A DNA stretch of 64,000 nt from Cytobacillus firmus (GCF_023715565.1 NZ_JAMBOJ010000020.1:1-64000), one strand, 5' to 3'; counted from the first letter of the stretch, positions 16,781 through 26,925 are shown. Notes: a model not told the origin generated them from the letters alone. Numbers and translations are program-made.

Positions 16781-16945
16781 TTAATTATAGTCGTTTAATA
16801 CCGTTCCAGTCAGATCGAATTCAGGTTCCATGTTTTTGATGGCATTTGTGTCAATAGGAGTTGTACCGGCAGGCTGTATTTCTTCAATCACAGGTGGTGT
16901 CAGCGGGGATAAACTATGCCCTTTTTTTGCTTGATTGTCCAACAA
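16781..16945 (-). CDS. Small hypothetical protein (54 aa), TTG start
   Basis: I do not recognise this protein. Reading on the minus strand, AAGGAG (16960-16955) is nine bases before TTG 16945, which opens a 54-codon frame ending in TAA at 16781. The product is soluble and rich in proline and acidic residues: MLDNQAKKGHSLSPLTPP at the start and FDLTGTVLNDYN at the end. A strong terminator directly follows the stop. Ribosome site, frame and terminator together make a real single-gene unit likely. It is the kind of short Bacillaceae protein often missed by gene callers. Confidence 0.65.
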   Translation of the reverse strand: MLDNQAKKGHSLSPLTPPVIEEIQPAGTTPIDTNAIKNMEPEFDLTGTVLNDYN

Positions 16946-17194
16946 ATGAATCAACTCCTTTACAGTTTTTGTTAATTAAATTCCTATTTTACTGTTATAT
17001 TCAAACATGTAATTTTTGGAAGTTGTCTCAGGGAGGTATTTATATTTTTCCCCAAAAAATTATTTTTATTAACCAAATAGCATTTATTGTTTTTAGACTA
17101 TTCAATCCTTTGAGCATACATGTTCAGGTATGTTAAGATGTTATTTTATTGAAAAATCAACATAATCGCTAGGATAATAGGAAGGAAGTTCAGC

Positions 17195-18355
17195 TTGGAT
17201 AAACGCATCTATTTATTGGCAATCATATCATTTGTTGTTGGAATGGTGGAATTGATTATAGGAGGGCTATTGGATCTTGTTGCTTCAGATCTGGGTGTAA
17301 GCCTCGGGCAGGCAGGCCTGTTAATCACAGTATTTTCACTTGCCTTTGCCATCGCAGCGCCTGTCCTGCTCACAATGACGGTTAAAATGGAACGCAGCCT
17401 TTTAATGATGATATCCTTGGCTGTATTTTTAGCAGGGAACATTGTGGCTGTATTCAGCCCGTTTTATGGTGTCTTATTAGTCGGCCGAATACTTTCGGCA
17501 GTAAGCGGCTCACTGCTCATAGCCTTGTGCATGACAATGGCATCATACATCGTCTCAGAGGAATATCGCGCACGTGCAATCGGAATCGTGTTTATGGGAA
17601 TCAGTGCATCTCTTGTACTGGGTGTTCCCATTGGATTAATGCTTGGAAATGCTTTCGGCTGGCGGGCTCCATTTGTACTGATTTCAGCACTTACACTCTT
17701 ATCAATGGCCGGAGTATACTTCTTCCTTGGAAAGGTTGCTCCAAAGCCGGCTGTGCCGATTAGCGTACAGCTTAAAACGCTGAAAAGCAGGAAAATAGCG
17801 CTGATACAAATAACATATTTTTTATTGATGACCGGCCATTTGGCTTTTTACGGATACCTGACACCTTTCTTGAAGATTAAGATGGGGCTTGATGGAAACT
17901 GGGTCAGTATCGTGTACCTGATATTCGGGATCGCCGCAGTCATCGGAGGGGGCCTGGGTGGTCACCTGGCAGATCGATTTAATGCAAAATCAGTCATTCT
18001 AACGCTGGTTGTCATGTTTGGAATTACACTTTTTGCATTGCCTTTTGCCGCTTTTTCCCTGCCGGTTTTCCTTGTCACAGTAGTTATTTGGAGCATGCTC
18101 AGCTGGGCGGTCACACCCGCTATACACAGCTACTTGATTGAAGTAACCCCGGAAACTTCTGATATACAGCAGACATTGAACAACTCAGCAGTTCACATGG
18201 GAATGGCATTTGGCAGCATGATCGGCGGAATCATGATTGAGACAACATCCGTTGAATACAATGCAGCTGCAGGAAGTATTTTTATAATTATTGCTCTTGG
18301 TACAGCAGCTCTTTCCATGGCGAAAAAAGAGACAAGGACTGCTGCCGCAGAATAA
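17195..18355 (+). CDS. MFS transporter (AraJ/YdhP-like drug or sugar efflux)
   Basis: A 386-aa protein with 12 predicted membrane segments. The motif A-like GGGLGGHLADRFNAK lies near residue 250 and GRILSAVSGSLLIA near 95, typical of the DHA1 efflux branch including AraJ, YdhP and Bcr-like proteins. The start is TTG 17195, set by GGAAGGAAG at 17180-17188. It is monocistronic. Substrate cannot be predicted. Confidence 0.8.
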   Translation: MDKRIYLLAIISFVVGMVELIIGGLLDLVASDLGVSLGQAGLLITVFSLAFAIAAPVLLTMTVKMERSLLMMISLAVFLAGNIVAVFSPFYGVLLVGRILSAVSGSLLIALCMTMASYIVSEEYRARAIGIVFMGISASLVLGVPIGLMLGNAFGWRAPFVLISALTLLSMAGVYFFLGKVAPKPAVPISVQLKTLKSRKIALIQITYFLLMTGHLAFYGYLTPFLKIKMGLDGNWVSIVYLIFGIAAVIGGGLGGHLADRFNAKSVILTLVVMFGITLFALPFAAFSLPVFLVTVVIWSMLSWAVTPAIHSYLIEVTPETSDIQQTLNNSAVHMGMAFGSMIGGIMIETTSVEYNAAAGSIFIIIALGTAALSMAKKETRTAAAE

Positions 18356-18363
18356 TTCTGATG

Positions 18364-18397
18364 AATGCCGGCTTCTTTTTGAGGCTGGTATTTTTTT
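18364..18397 (+). terminator. Terminator after the MFS gene
   Basis: ATGCCGGCTT pairs with AGGCTGGTAT allowing G-U pairs; seven Ts follow. Confidence 0.6.
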
Positions 18398-18562
18398 AGC
18401 GGCAAGTGACGAACTATTTCAATTATTAAAAATATTTTCACAAAATATATTGATATATTTTCCTTTTATCAACTATAATCAAATTATCTATTGGTATAAC
18501 ACGGGATTATAGGAGAAATATGGAATTTGTTTTTGTGAAATAATAATAAAGGAGTCTGTTTG

Positions 18563-19816
18563 ATGAGCCAGCTTAGCTATATTCTCCGCACTTTATTCGT
18601 CATTATTCCTGCTGTATTGATCATCAGCATTGCTGTATGTGTTGGTAATGGGCTTGAAGGAAGTGCCTTTTGGATGACGATCGGGTTTGTTTTTATTCTT
18701 GGAACACTAGCGGGAATGTTATCCGCATTTATGAATTACCGCAAGTTTATTGCACCTATCAGTAAAATTAATGCCTACATTGAAGAACTAGCAGAAGGAA
18801 ATATGTCCAAAAGACTGGACGAGAAGTCAGTTGGCCAACTTGGTTCCATTGCTTCTGCATTGAATCATACTGCCTCAGCCTGGCAGATGGTGCTCAATAA
18901 AGTGGTACTGGCTTCGGACGAAGTCACACAATATGCCCAGCAGTTATCATCCGGCGCTCAGCAAACAAATATGGCCACAAGCCACATTGCTGAGGTGATT
19001 GAAGAGATTGCTGCAGGGGCAGACAACCAGGTCAACGGAGTCGGGTCAGCTTCCCATGTCATTTTGCAGATGTCTGAAACACTGACACAGGTAGCGGCAA
19101 ATTCTGAACAGGTGACAGAGCAAATCAATGATTCCCTGGAAAAAGCAAATCATGGCGATTCAGCCATTTCAACAGCAGGCTGCCAGATGAATTCCATTCA
19201 CGTAAATGTACAGGACTTATCGAAGGTGGTAAAAGGCCTTGGACAGCGTTCACAGGAGATTGGAAAGATTATCGAAGTGATCACAGGTATTGCCGCTCAA
19301 ACGAACCTTCTGGCATTGAATGCTGCCATTGAAGCAGCTCGAGCAGGAGAACAAGGCAAAGGTTTTGCAGTTGTAGCGAACGAGGTAAGAAATCTAGCTG
19401 AAAAATCGGCGGAATCCACTCTCCAAATCAGCCAGCTGATCTCAAAGATCCAGGAAGAAACCCATCAGGTTGTTCAAACCATGGATACGGTCAATCATGA
19501 AGTAACAGAAGGCATGGAAGTCATGAAGGGTGCAGGAGATTCCTTCAAGCAAATCAGGCAGTCTGTCAGCATGGTGACCAATCAAATGCAGGAGGTCTCC
19601 TCGGCCATTCAGCAAATGTCTGCCGGTTCACGGCAAATGGTCCAGTCCATGGATGAGATCACCCATGTGGCAAATGAATCCGCCATGGCTACACAAAGTG
19701 TTCTGGCATCAACTGAAGAACAAGCTGCATCCATGGAGGAAATATCTCTTTCCGCAGACCATCTTACGGGCATGGCGGAAGATTTGAAAGAGTTGATCAG
19801 CAGGTTTAGGTTGTAG
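18563..19816 (+). CDS. Methyl-accepting chemotaxis protein without external sensor domain
   Basis: A 417-aa chemoreceptor-type signalling protein. Two membrane segments at about residues 8-28 and 35-57 are separated by only a few residues, so there is no extracellular ligand domain. A HAMP domain follows (about 58-110), then the coiled-coil signalling domain with the conserved hairpin tip [19 protein letters not shown] near 250 and [19 protein letters not shown]. It would couple to CheA/CheW in the cytoplasm. Membrane state, an internal ligand or a partner receptor are possible inputs. TTG 18560 is in frame just before, but ATG 18563 fits AAAGGAG better. Confidence 0.9.
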   Translation: MSQLSYILRTLFVIIPAVLIISIAVCVGNGLEGSAFWMTIGFVFILGTLAGMLSAFMNYRKFIAPISKINAYIEELAEGNMSKRLDEKSVGQLGSIASALNHTASAWQMVLNKVVLASDEVTQYAQQLSSGAQQTNMATSHIAEVIEEIAAGADNQVNGVGSASHVILQMSETLTQVAANSEQVTEQINDSLEKANHGDSAISTAGCQMNSIHVNVQDLSKVVKGLGQRSQEIGKIIEVITGIAAQTNLLALNAAIEAARAGEQGKGFAVVANEVRNLAEKSAESTLQISQLISKIQEETHQVVQTMDTVNHEVTEGMEVMKGAGDSFKQIRQSVSMVTNQMQEVSSAIQQMSAGSRQMVQSMDEITHVANESAMATQSVLASTEEQAASMEEISLSADHLTGMAEDLKELISRFRL

Positions 19817-20060
19817 AGCTCAGTTTTAAAACCTGGTTTTTATAATGAAGGCTGTTTTCGCAGGGTAAATTGCTTTTAATCTGAGTTGATTGCAGGAGAA
19901 ATCTACCAGCCAACAGACAACATTTATAAACAAAGAAGATACAAACCAAAACAGTGCTGCAGATGCGGACGGTTTGTCACTAACCTAAAATTCATAAAAA
20001 TTCAAATCTACATAGCTGAAAATTAAAACACCATACTGGCAAACCTAAAATTCAGCAAAT

Positions 20061-20086
20061 AAAAAAGCCATCCCACAGATGGCTTT
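20061..20086 (-). terminator. Terminator of the lyase gene
   Basis: On the minus strand AAAGCCATC and GATGGCTTT pair around a 5-nt loop, and a T run follows. Confidence 0.8.
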
Positions 20087-20094
20087 CTCCGTAA

Positions 20095-20979
20095 TTAAGC
20101 TATTCCCGCTTTCATTAACATCCCATCAAGCGGCCGTTCCATCACTGTTTCCATCCACCTGGCTGTTTCGAGGACGGAAGGAAGATCTGTCCCGGTATCC
20201 ACACCCATCTCATGGAACATATTGATCATATCTTCTGTACAAACATTTCCAACTGCCTTTGGTGCGAATGGACATCCGCCAAGTCCGGCAATGGAGGAAT
20301 CAAAGCGGCGTACACCTGCCTGATATCCAGCCAATACATTTGCCAATCCCAATCCCCGTGTATTATGGAAGTGAAGACCAAGTGAAAGATCTCCACCAAA
20401 CGCAGAAAAAAATGAATCTGCAAGCTTTTTAACCTGTATAGGATTCGCCATGCCCGTTGTATCTGCCAGGGTGATCTCTGTACAGCCGGCTTCCATAAAT
20501 CTCTCTGCGGTTTTCAATACGTTATCTAATGGAACTTCTCCTTCAAAGGGACATCCGAATGAGGTCCCTAATACTCCTGCCACACCTTTGCCGGCAGCGG
20601 CGCCTTCTTTTATGACCACACAAAGCTCTTCTACTGCCTGCTCGACAGTCCTTTTTACATTGCGTAAATTGAACGAATCACTTGTAGTGGTTACCACATG
20701 AAGAAAGTTCACTTCTGTCTTAAGGGCACGTTCCAGCCCGGAACGGCTTAAAACGAGGCCGCCATAACGGACCCCCTCTCTTTTAGGCAGTGATTTCAGG
20801 ACGTCTTCTGCATCTGCCATCTGGGGAACAACCTTCGGATTGACAAAAGAAACAACTTCAATATTGCGAATGCCGGAATCAATTAACTTTGTAATCAATT
20901 CAACTTTTGAACTGGTTGAGACTCTTTTGCACTCATTCTGCAGCCCATCCCGGGGGCCGACTTCACAAATTTGGATCAT
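20095..20979 (-). CDS. HMG-CoA lyase family protein
   Basis: A 294-aa DRE-TIM metallolyase that cleaves a branched 3-hydroxyacyl-CoA into acetyl-CoA and a keto product. The signatures are EVGPRDGLQNE at residue 6 (metal and base), LHFHNTRGLGLAN near 205 (metal histidines) and GLGGCPFAPKAVGN near 235 with the catalytic cysteine. HMG-CoA is the classic substrate. In this locus (R)-citramalyl-CoA is also possible, since related lyases cleave it in Chloroflexus. It overlaps the GntR gene by 4 bp and is transcribed with it, away from the CoA-transferase operon. Confidence 0.85.
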   Translation of the reverse strand: MIQICEVGPRDGLQNECKRVSTSSKVELITKLIDSGIRNIEVVSFVNPKVVPQMADAEDVLKSLPKREGVRYGGLVLSRSGLERALKTEVNFLHVVTTTSDSFNLRNVKRTVEQAVEELCVVIKEGAAAGKGVAGVLGTSFGCPFEGEVPLDNVLKTAERFMEAGCTEITLADTTGMANPIQVKKLADSFFSAFGGDLSLGLHFHNTRGLGLANVLAGYQAGVRRFDSSIAGLGGCPFAPKAVGNVCTEDMINMFHEMGVDTGTDLPSVLETARWMETVMERPLDGMLMKAGIA

Positions 20980-21647
20980 TTTTCTTCCTCCTTCAGCAGA
21001 TGAATATTTTTGATTTGCTCCAAATGCTTCAATACATGATCACGGCCCTGATAGATATGTTCGTGCATTCCAATGCGGGCACGTTCCGGTTCCCGATTTT
21101 TAATCGCTTCCAGGATGGTTTTATGCACCTCAAGTGATTGCTTAAGCTGAAAGCTGTTATACCAATAGAAGGACCGGAACACGATTGGAACAACAACAAC
21201 CTTAGAAATGTGGAAATGTATATGCTCATTTTTGGAAGCCGTGACTATGGCTTCGTGGAATTTCTGGTTTACTCTAACAATATCTTTCAGACTATCCATA
21301 TCGGATTCCACATGCTGGTTAATAGCTTCTTCATATAAAATATTGGCTTTCTCCATTTCCACTAGATCATTTTCTGTCCGGTGTATGGCAGCCTGACTGG
21401 CAGCGTACCCTTCAAGCAGAGTGCGCAGGTCATAGATTTGCCTTATATCATCCTTTGTAAAATGTCTTACGCTGACCCCGCGCTTTAGAGGGATGACCAG
21501 ACCTTCAGCTTCAAGCTGTCTAATGGCCTCTCTAATAGGAGTGCGACTAAGGTTCATTTCCTTGGCCAATGACTCTTCAGCAAGACGCATGCCTGGGACA
21601 AATTTCCCTTCGATAATGGCATCCTTAATAAATTCGTATGCATCCAT
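20976..21647 (-). CDS. GntR (FadR subfamily) transcriptional regulator
   Basis: A 223-aa regulator with an N-terminal winged helix (EESLAKEMNLSRTPIREAIRQLEAEGLV near residues 23-50) and a C-terminal all-helical FCD ligand domain with histidines and acidic residues that may bind metal and an organic acid. FadR-type proteins usually repress catabolic operons until the substrate or a CoA ester binds. It lies between two divergent units and three identical TTGTATACAA sites, the probable operators. First gene of a two-gene unit with the lyase. Confidence 0.9.
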   Translation of the reverse strand: MDAYEFIKDAIIEGKFVPGMRLAEESLAKEMNLSRTPIREAIRQLEAEGLVIPLKRGVSVRHFTKDDIRQIYDLRTLLEGYAASQAAIHRTENDLVEMEKANILYEEAINQHVESDMDSLKDIVRVNQKFHEAIVTASKNEHIHFHISKVVVVPIVFRSFYWYNSFQLKQSLEVHKTILEAIKNREPERARIGMHEHIYQGRDHVLKHLEQIKNIHLLKEEEK

Positions 21648-21665
21648 ATCAACACCTCAGATTCA

Positions 21666-21675
21666 TTGTATACAA
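21666..21675. promoter_or_regulatory. GntR operator copy 1
   Basis: TTGTATACAA, a perfect palindrome 18 bp upstream of the GntR start codon. Identical copies lie at 21781 and 21801. Confidence 0.65.
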
Positions 21676-21772
21676 ACAGATAAATTATTACAACAAATAT
21701 TCTGAAAACTTCCGGTTAAACGTATTAAATAAAGGCTTTTTTACTAAATTCAGAAAAATTTTAAAATTCTCA

Positions 21773-21810
21773 TTGACTTATTGTATACAAGGGATTAGAT
21801 TTGTATACAA
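21773..21810 (+). promoter_or_regulatory. Promoter of the catabolic operon with two GntR operators
   Basis: TTGACT (21773-21778) and TAGATT (21796-21801) form a likely sigma-A promoter. TTGTATACAA at 21781-21790 fills the spacer and a second copy at 21801-21810 covers the start region, exactly 20 bp apart. Binding there would block RNA polymerase. Confidence 0.65.
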
Positions 21811-21865
21811 GATTACGAAAATTCAAGTATTAAAATGCATTCAAGAAATAACAGGAGGGAATTAC

Positions 21866-23068
21866 ATGTCAGATAAACAGCTTCCATTGGAGGATATTAG
21901 GGTTCTTGAGCTCGGTACACTATTAGCCGGACCATTTTCTGGACGTCTCCTTGGGGATTTTGGTGCTGAAATCATAAAGGTCGAGCCTCCAGGAAAATCG
22001 GATCCCATGAGAAACTGGGGGAAGTCAAAGGATGGCGTTGGGCTTTGGTGGCCTATACAATCACGAAATAAAAAATCTATCACCTTAAACCTGAGGGAAG
22101 AAGAAGGACAGCAGGTTTTAAGAGAACTAGTAAAAGAAGCTGATGTAATCATTGAGAATTTCCGCCCGGGCACAATGGAAAAATGGAATCTTTCCTATGA
22201 AACATTGTCGGAGATAAACCCCAAATTGATTATGGTCCGTACTTCCGGTTATGGACAGACAGGGCCTTATAAGCACCGTGCCGGCTTTGGCAGTGTGGGT
22301 GAAGCAATGGGCGGGCTAAGAAATGTAACCGGTTACCCTGACAGGCCGCCATCACGAATTGGTGTATCAATTGGTGATACATTAGCAGCACTCTTTGCTA
22401 CAATCGGGTGCCTGGTTGCTTTACATGAGAGAGAGCGTTCAGGAAAGGGACAGGTAGTCGATACAGCCCTGTATGAATCTGTATTCTCCGTAATGGAAAG
22501 CATCATTCCGGATTATCTCTTAGCAGGATACATAAGGGAAAGGATGGGCAACATCCTTCCAGGTGTGGCTCCATCCAATATTTATTTTACACAGGATAAA
22601 ACCTATATTGTAATCGGCGCCAACGCGGATGGAGTTTTTAGAAGATTATGCGAGGCAATGGAGCAGCCGGAATTGGCGGATGACCCGAGGTTTTCAACAC
22701 ACCAGGCCAGAGGGGAGAATATGAAGCTTCTGGACTCGATGATTGAAGAATGGACAAAGACTCTCCCGGCTAAAAAAGCCCTTAAAATCCTTGAAAATAA
22801 AGGAGTGCCATCTGGCCTGATCTATTCTGCTAAAGACATCATCGAAGATCCACATTATAAAGAACGAGACATGATCATTAATGTAGATCATCCACAGCTC
22901 GGAGAATTTCCGATGCCTGGAATTGTTCCGAAATTAAGCAGGACACCAGGAGAAGTGAAGCATGCCGGTCCTGAAGTAATGGGTAAACATAATGATGATA
23001 TATACGCAGGCCTTCTTGGTTTCGATGAAGATAGACTAGAAGAATTGAAGAAAAAAAATATCATTTAG
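21866..23068 (+). CDS. CaiB/BaiF family (class III) CoA-transferase
   Basis: A 400-aa cytoplasmic enzyme that moves CoA from a donor such as succinyl-CoA to a carboxylic acid. It has the N-terminal LPLEDIRVLELGTLLAGPF segment, GAEIIKVEPPG, and the catalytic aspartate region GQVVDTALYES near residue 200. A longer frame opens at 21638, but AGGAGGG at 21853-21859 marks ATG 21866. First gene of the operon controlled by the TTGTATACAA sites. With the LeuCD-like hydro-lyase next to it, the acid is probably a C5 or C6 hydroxy-dicarboxylate such as citramalate or malate; this is inference. Confidence 0.85.
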   Translation: MSDKQLPLEDIRVLELGTLLAGPFSGRLLGDFGAEIIKVEPPGKSDPMRNWGKSKDGVGLWWPIQSRNKKSITLNLREEEGQQVLRELVKEADVIIENFRPGTMEKWNLSYETLSEINPKLIMVRTSGYGQTGPYKHRAGFGSVGEAMGGLRNVTGYPDRPPSRIGVSIGDTLAALFATIGCLVALHERERSGKGQVVDTALYESVFSVMESIIPDYLLAGYIRERMGNILPGVAPSNIYFTQDKTYIVIGANADGVFRRLCEAMEQPELADDPRFSTHQARGENMKLLDSMIEEWTKTLPAKKALKILENKGVPSGLIYSAKDIIEDPHYKERDMIINVDHPQLGEFPMPGIVPKLSRTPGEVKHAGPEVMGKHNDDIYAGLLGFDEDRLEELKKKNII

Positions 23069-23080
23069 GAGGGCTTCATT

Positions 23081-24508
23081 ATGTGGCGGACTCTATATGA
23101 AAAAATATGGGATAAGCACACAGTCGTTGAGGAACAGAATAAGCCTTCAATTTTATACATTGATCTGCATTTAGTACATGAAGTAACATCACCTCAGGCA
23201 TTTGAAGGCTTAAGAATTAAGAATCGAAAGGTGAGAAGGCCGGATCTGACGGTAGCTGCCATGGATCACAGCATTCCAACAACCGATCGATCTCTTCCTT
23301 TTAATGACCCAATCGCTAAAAAACAAGTCGACGCTCTCGTAAAAAACTGCAGAGAGTTCGGCATACAGCTTTTTGACCTGGAAAGCCGCTATCAGGGAAT
23401 TGTACATGTTATTGCTCCGGAGCTGGGCCTAACTCAGCCCGGGATGACCATTGTTTGCGGTGACAGTCATACATCTACACATGGAGCTTTTGGCGCACTG
23501 GCCTTTGGCATTGGCACAAGTGAAGTAGAACATGTTCTTGCTACCCAGACATTGAAGCAATTTAAATCCAAAACATTAGCCTTAAATATACATGGCAGTT
23601 TGCCGCAAGGAACGACAGCCAAGGATTTGATATTATCAATCATTGGCAAATATGGACATGACTTTGCAACTGGCTACGTTGTGGAGTATCGCGGTGAAGC
23701 GATTCGAAATTTAACAATGGAAGAGCGAATGACCGTTTGCAATATGAGCATTGAAATGGGAGCAAGAGCAGGATTAATTCGGCCTGACGAAAAAACCTTC
23801 CATTATTTGAAAGGGAAACAAGCTGTACCTGATGGAGTGAAGTGGGAAGAGGCACTGGCAGAATGGAAACAATATTTTTCAGATGAAGATGCCAAGTTTG
23901 ATCTTACTGCTGACTTTAATGCAGCTGAAGTAATCCCGCAGGTTACCTGGGGGACAAATCCAGGCCAGTGTTCTGGGATTTCTGAAGATATTCCGCTCTT
24001 GGAAGATTTGCCTGCAGATCAAATAGGACCAGCTAAAAAGGCATTGAAGTACATGGACCTTCAGCCGGGTACACCAATCACAGAAATAGAAATCAATAAA
24101 GTGTTCATTGGCTCTTGCACGAACAGCCGAATAGAAGATCTCAGAAAAGCGGCCAAAATCGTAAATGGTTACGAAGTTGCTGAAAAGGTGGAAGCACTGG
24201 TTGTTCCTGGTTCACAGCTTGTAAAAATGCAGGCAGAAGCTGAGGGACTCGACCAGATTTTTATCAATGCCGGTTTTCAATGGAGAGAAGCGGGCTGCAG
24301 TATGTGCCTCGGTATGAATGAGGACATAGTTCTTCCGGAAGAACGCTGTGCATCGACTTCTAACCGGAATTTTGAGGACAGGCAGGGAAGAAATGCGAGG
24401 ACCCATTTAGTCAGTCCTGAAATGGCTGCTGCTGCAGCGATTGCCGGCCGGTTCATAGATGTAAGGGAGTGGCCTGTTAAGAATAGCAAGGAGGTCAGTG
24501 TACAATGA
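23081..24508 (+). CDS. LeuC-like hydro-lyase large subunit (isopropylmalate/citraconate type)
   Basis: A 475-aa aconitase-superfamily subunit that binds a 4Fe-4S cluster. Cluster cysteines are seen in GSCTNSR near residue 345 and [10 protein letters not shown] near 407; active-site segments include [20 protein letters not shown] near 130 and the C-terminal [14 protein letters not shown]. It closely resembles biosynthetic LeuC, but leuA and leuB are absent and the context is catabolic. LeuCD-type enzymes also hydrate citraconate to (R)-citramalate. The stop overlaps the small subunit by 4 bp. Confidence 0.85.
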   Translation: MWRTLYEKIWDKHTVVEEQNKPSILYIDLHLVHEVTSPQAFEGLRIKNRKVRRPDLTVAAMDHSIPTTDRSLPFNDPIAKKQVDALVKNCREFGIQLFDLESRYQGIVHVIAPELGLTQPGMTIVCGDSHTSTHGAFGALAFGIGTSEVEHVLATQTLKQFKSKTLALNIHGSLPQGTTAKDLILSIIGKYGHDFATGYVVEYRGEAIRNLTMEERMTVCNMSIEMGARAGLIRPDEKTFHYLKGKQAVPDGVKWEEALAEWKQYFSDEDAKFDLTADFNAAEVIPQVTWGTNPGQCSGISEDIPLLEDLPADQIGPAKKALKYMDLQPGTPITEIEINKVFIGSCTNSRIEDLRKAAKIVNGYEVAEKVEALVVPGSQLVKMQAEAEGLDQIFINAGFQWREAGCSMCLGMNEDIVLPEERCASTSNRNFEDRQGRNARTHLVSPEMAAAAAIAGRFIDVREWPVKNSKEVSVQ

Positions 24509-25110
24509 AGTCTTTTAAAAGATTTTCTGGCATAGTTGCTCCGCTTGATGCTGCAAATGTTGACACAGATGCCATTATTCCAAAACAGTTTTTAAAAAGA
24601 ATTGAAAGGACTGGGTTTGGTGAATTCCTCTTCTACGAATGGCGATACGAAAATGGCAGGCAAAGACAGGATTTCATTCTAAGTCAGGAACCTTACTGTA
24701 AAGCACCCATTCTGCTGGCCAGGAAAAACTTTGGCTGTGGTTCATCCAGAGAGCATGCACCATGGGCCATTGCAGAATATGGGATTAGAGTAATCCTCGC
24801 ACCATCATTCGCTGATATCTTCTATAATAATTGTTTTAAAAATGGCATCCTGCCAATAGTTCTTCCTGAAAGGGATATTGAACTTCTGTTTCAAAAAAGC
24901 AGGGAATCACCTGGCTATCAGCTGAGGGTGGATTTAGAGAATCAAAGAATTGAAGACTCTTTCGGCTGTATGGTCGAATTTGATATCGTTTCTTATCGGA
25001 AAGATCAGCTGCTTAGAGGGCTGGATGAAATCGGAGCAACTCTGGAATCAGCTGAATTAATAGACTCCTATGAAGTGGCACATAAGATTTTCTACAAGCT
25101 GGAGATTTAA
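24505..25110 (+). CDS. LeuD-like hydro-lyase small subunit
   Basis: A 201-aa swivel-domain partner of the preceding large subunit. The sequence contains [15 protein letters not shown] near residue 18, [15 protein letters not shown] near 75 (the substrate-binding SSREHA loop) and [16 protein letters not shown] near 100. Length equals bacterial LeuD. The 4-bp overlap with the large-subunit gene implies coupled translation of a heterodimer. Substrate as discussed for the large subunit: a branched or methylated C5-C7 hydroxy-dicarboxylate. Confidence 0.85.
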   Translation: MKSFKRFSGIVAPLDAANVDTDAIIPKQFLKRIERTGFGEFLFYEWRYENGRQRQDFILSQEPYCKAPILLARKNFGCGSSREHAPWAIAEYGIRVILAPSFADIFYNNCFKNGILPIVLPERDIELLFQKSRESPGYQLRVDLENQRIEDSFGCMVEFDIVSYRKDQLLRGLDEIGATLESAELIDSYEVAHKIFYKLEI

Positions 25111-25135
25111 ATTTCAGTAAAAGGGAGGAATCCAT

Positions 25136-25396
25136 ATGGAAAACAGAACAATAAAAGAACCTATTCGAAAAAAATGGATTTGGATAGTCCTCGCCATCAT
25201 AACACTTGGCGTAGTGCCCTGGTATTTTCCTGATGCAGCAGCAGAACCCTATATTCTCGGGTTTCCGTTATGGGCATTTATCTCGACAGCGTTTTCAATC
25301 ATCATGTGCGGTTATTTAAGCTGGCTTTGTGTAAATGAATGGAATATCGTAGAGGACCAGGAAGAAGCCGAAAGAGCAAAGGAGGATAAAGCATGA
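25136..25396 (+). CDS. YhdT family small membrane protein (DUF997)
   Basis: An 86-aa protein with two membrane segments at about residues 13-30 and 40-62 and a charged C-terminus. Size, topology and its place directly before a sodium:solute symporter match the YhdT family, which precedes panF in enterobacteria. It may assist or form a small subunit of the symporter. It overlaps the symporter gene by 4 bp. GGGAGGA precedes the ATG. Confidence 0.75.
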   Translation: MENRTIKEPIRKKWIWIVLAIITLGVVPWYFPDAAAEPYILGFPLWAFISTAFSIIMCGYLSWLCVNEWNIVEDQEEAERAKEDKA

Positions 25397-26901
25397 ATGA
25401 TTTAGCATTTGCAGGCACAGATGGCATCATTATATTATCAGCTTTTGCCATAATCATGCTTGTAATTGGCTACTTTTCCGGCAGAGGCGAGAAAAACCTT
25501 CATCACAGTCTTTCAGGGTACTATCTTGCCGGAAGGAACCTCGGTTTTATTGCACTCTTTTTTACCCTGTATGCGACACAATATAGCGGAAATACCATTG
25601 TCGGCTATGCACCGACAGCCTATCGGACAGGTTTTTCATGGATTCAATCCATTTCGTTTATGACTATTATTATAGGAATCTACTTACTGTTTGCTCCAAG
25701 ATTGTATGTGATTGCAAAGAAAAGAAACTTTGTTACACCTACAGACTGGATTGATCACCGCTTCAAATCAAAGGCAGTCACACTGCTTAGTATTTTTCTC
25801 ATGCTTTGGGGGCTTGGAAACTATCTTCTAGAACAGCTTGTAGCAATTGGCCAGGCTGTGTCAGGAATGACAGGCGGCACGATCCCATACCAAATCGCTG
25901 TTATCGTCTTTGTAGCTGTTATGCTTGCCTATGAGTGGATGGGCGGAATGAAGGCAGTTGCTTTTACGGATGTTATGCAAGGCATTGTTCTGATGATTGG
26001 AATCATTGTCTTCCTCATCGGCGGATTATACCTGGTAGGCGGAAATTTCTCAGAGGTTACTAGATATGTTGCGCAAATGGAGCCTGCAAAAACGGCGGTC
26101 CCTCCAATGGAAGTGAATATCAACTGGCTGAGTATGCTGCTGCTTGTTGGACTTGGTGCAAGTATTTATCCGCATGCTGTTCAAAGAATATATTCAGCGC
26201 AAAGCGAGAAAACTCTGAAAAAATCCTTTGCACGCATGGCATGGATGCCGCCAATTACAACAGGGCTTGTATTCATGGTAGGGATTATTGGAATTATGCT
26301 TTTTCCGGGACTGGACAAGACAGGATCTGAACAGCTGGTAGGTCTGATGGCCAATGAGATTGCCGCTATTAATCCATTTTACTATTGGATTATGATCATC
26401 TTCTTTGGAGGAATTGTTGCTGCCATTATTTCTACAGCCGACTCTGTTCTGCTCAGCTTTTCATCCATGCTTTCTAATGACGTATATGGGAAATTCATCA
26501 ATCCAAAGGCAACTGAACATAAGAAAGTTATGGTCGGGAAAGTATGCGGAATCATTGCCATCATCTTTCTTCTGTGGATTGCCTGGAATCCTCCTGGAAC
26601 ACTATATGAAATTTTCGTCTTAAAATTTGAATTGCTTGTACAGGTATTCCCGGCTTTTGTACTGGGTTTATATTGGAAGCGCTTATCTGGAAAAGCTGTC
26701 TTCTGGGGAATGCTTGCAGGCGCCATTTTAGCTGGATTGCTTACTCTTACAGGCTATAAAACCATCTATGGAATTCACGGCGGAGTTATCGGGTTAGGAC
26801 TGAACTTCTTTATCTGTATTGGAGGTTCTCTATTAGCTCCGGCTGTTTCAAAGAGCACAGTTTTGGAGGAAGATATGACTGCAATCAATTTAAAGGCTTA
26901 A
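25393..26901 (+). CDS. Sodium:solute symporter (SSS family, PanF-like)
   Basis: A 502-aa transporter with about 13 membrane segments. SSS motifs include SGYYLAGRNLGFIALFFTL near residue 40, ATQYSGNTIVGYAP near 60 and the GGIVAAIISTADSVLLSFSS block near 340, which holds the sodium site. It is coupled to the YhdT-like gene. In this operon it probably imports the carboxylic acid degraded by the CoA-transferase and hydro-lyase; pantothenate transport is less likely here. Confidence 0.85.
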   Translation: MNDLAFAGTDGIIILSAFAIIMLVIGYFSGRGEKNLHHSLSGYYLAGRNLGFIALFFTLYATQYSGNTIVGYAPTAYRTGFSWIQSISFMTIIIGIYLLFAPRLYVIAKKRNFVTPTDWIDHRFKSKAVTLLSIFLMLWGLGNYLLEQLVAIGQAVSGMTGGTIPYQIAVIVFVAVMLAYEWMGGMKAVAFTDVMQGIVLMIGIIVFLIGGLYLVGGNFSEVTRYVAQMEPAKTAVPPMEVNINWLSMLLLVGLGASIYPHAVQRIYSAQSEKTLKKSFARMAWMPPITTGLVFMVGIIGIMLFPGLDKTGSEQLVGLMANEIAAINPFYYWIMIIFFGGIVAAIISTADSVLLSFSSMLSNDVYGKFINPKATEHKKVMVGKVCGIIAIIFLLWIAWNPPGTLYEIFVLKFELLVQVFPAFVLGLYWKRLSGKAVFWGMLAGAILAGLLTLTGYKTIYGIHGGVIGLGLNFFICIGGSLLAPAVSKSTVLEEDMTAINLKA

Positions 26902-26925
26902 TAGCCAAAAAAGAGATGATAAAAT

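Noticed and set aside
23081-25110. Leucine biosynthesis leuCD
   Set aside because: Sequence alone would allow it, but leuA and leuB are absent and the operon holds a CoA-transferase, transporters and a GntR repressor, so a catabolic role is preferred.
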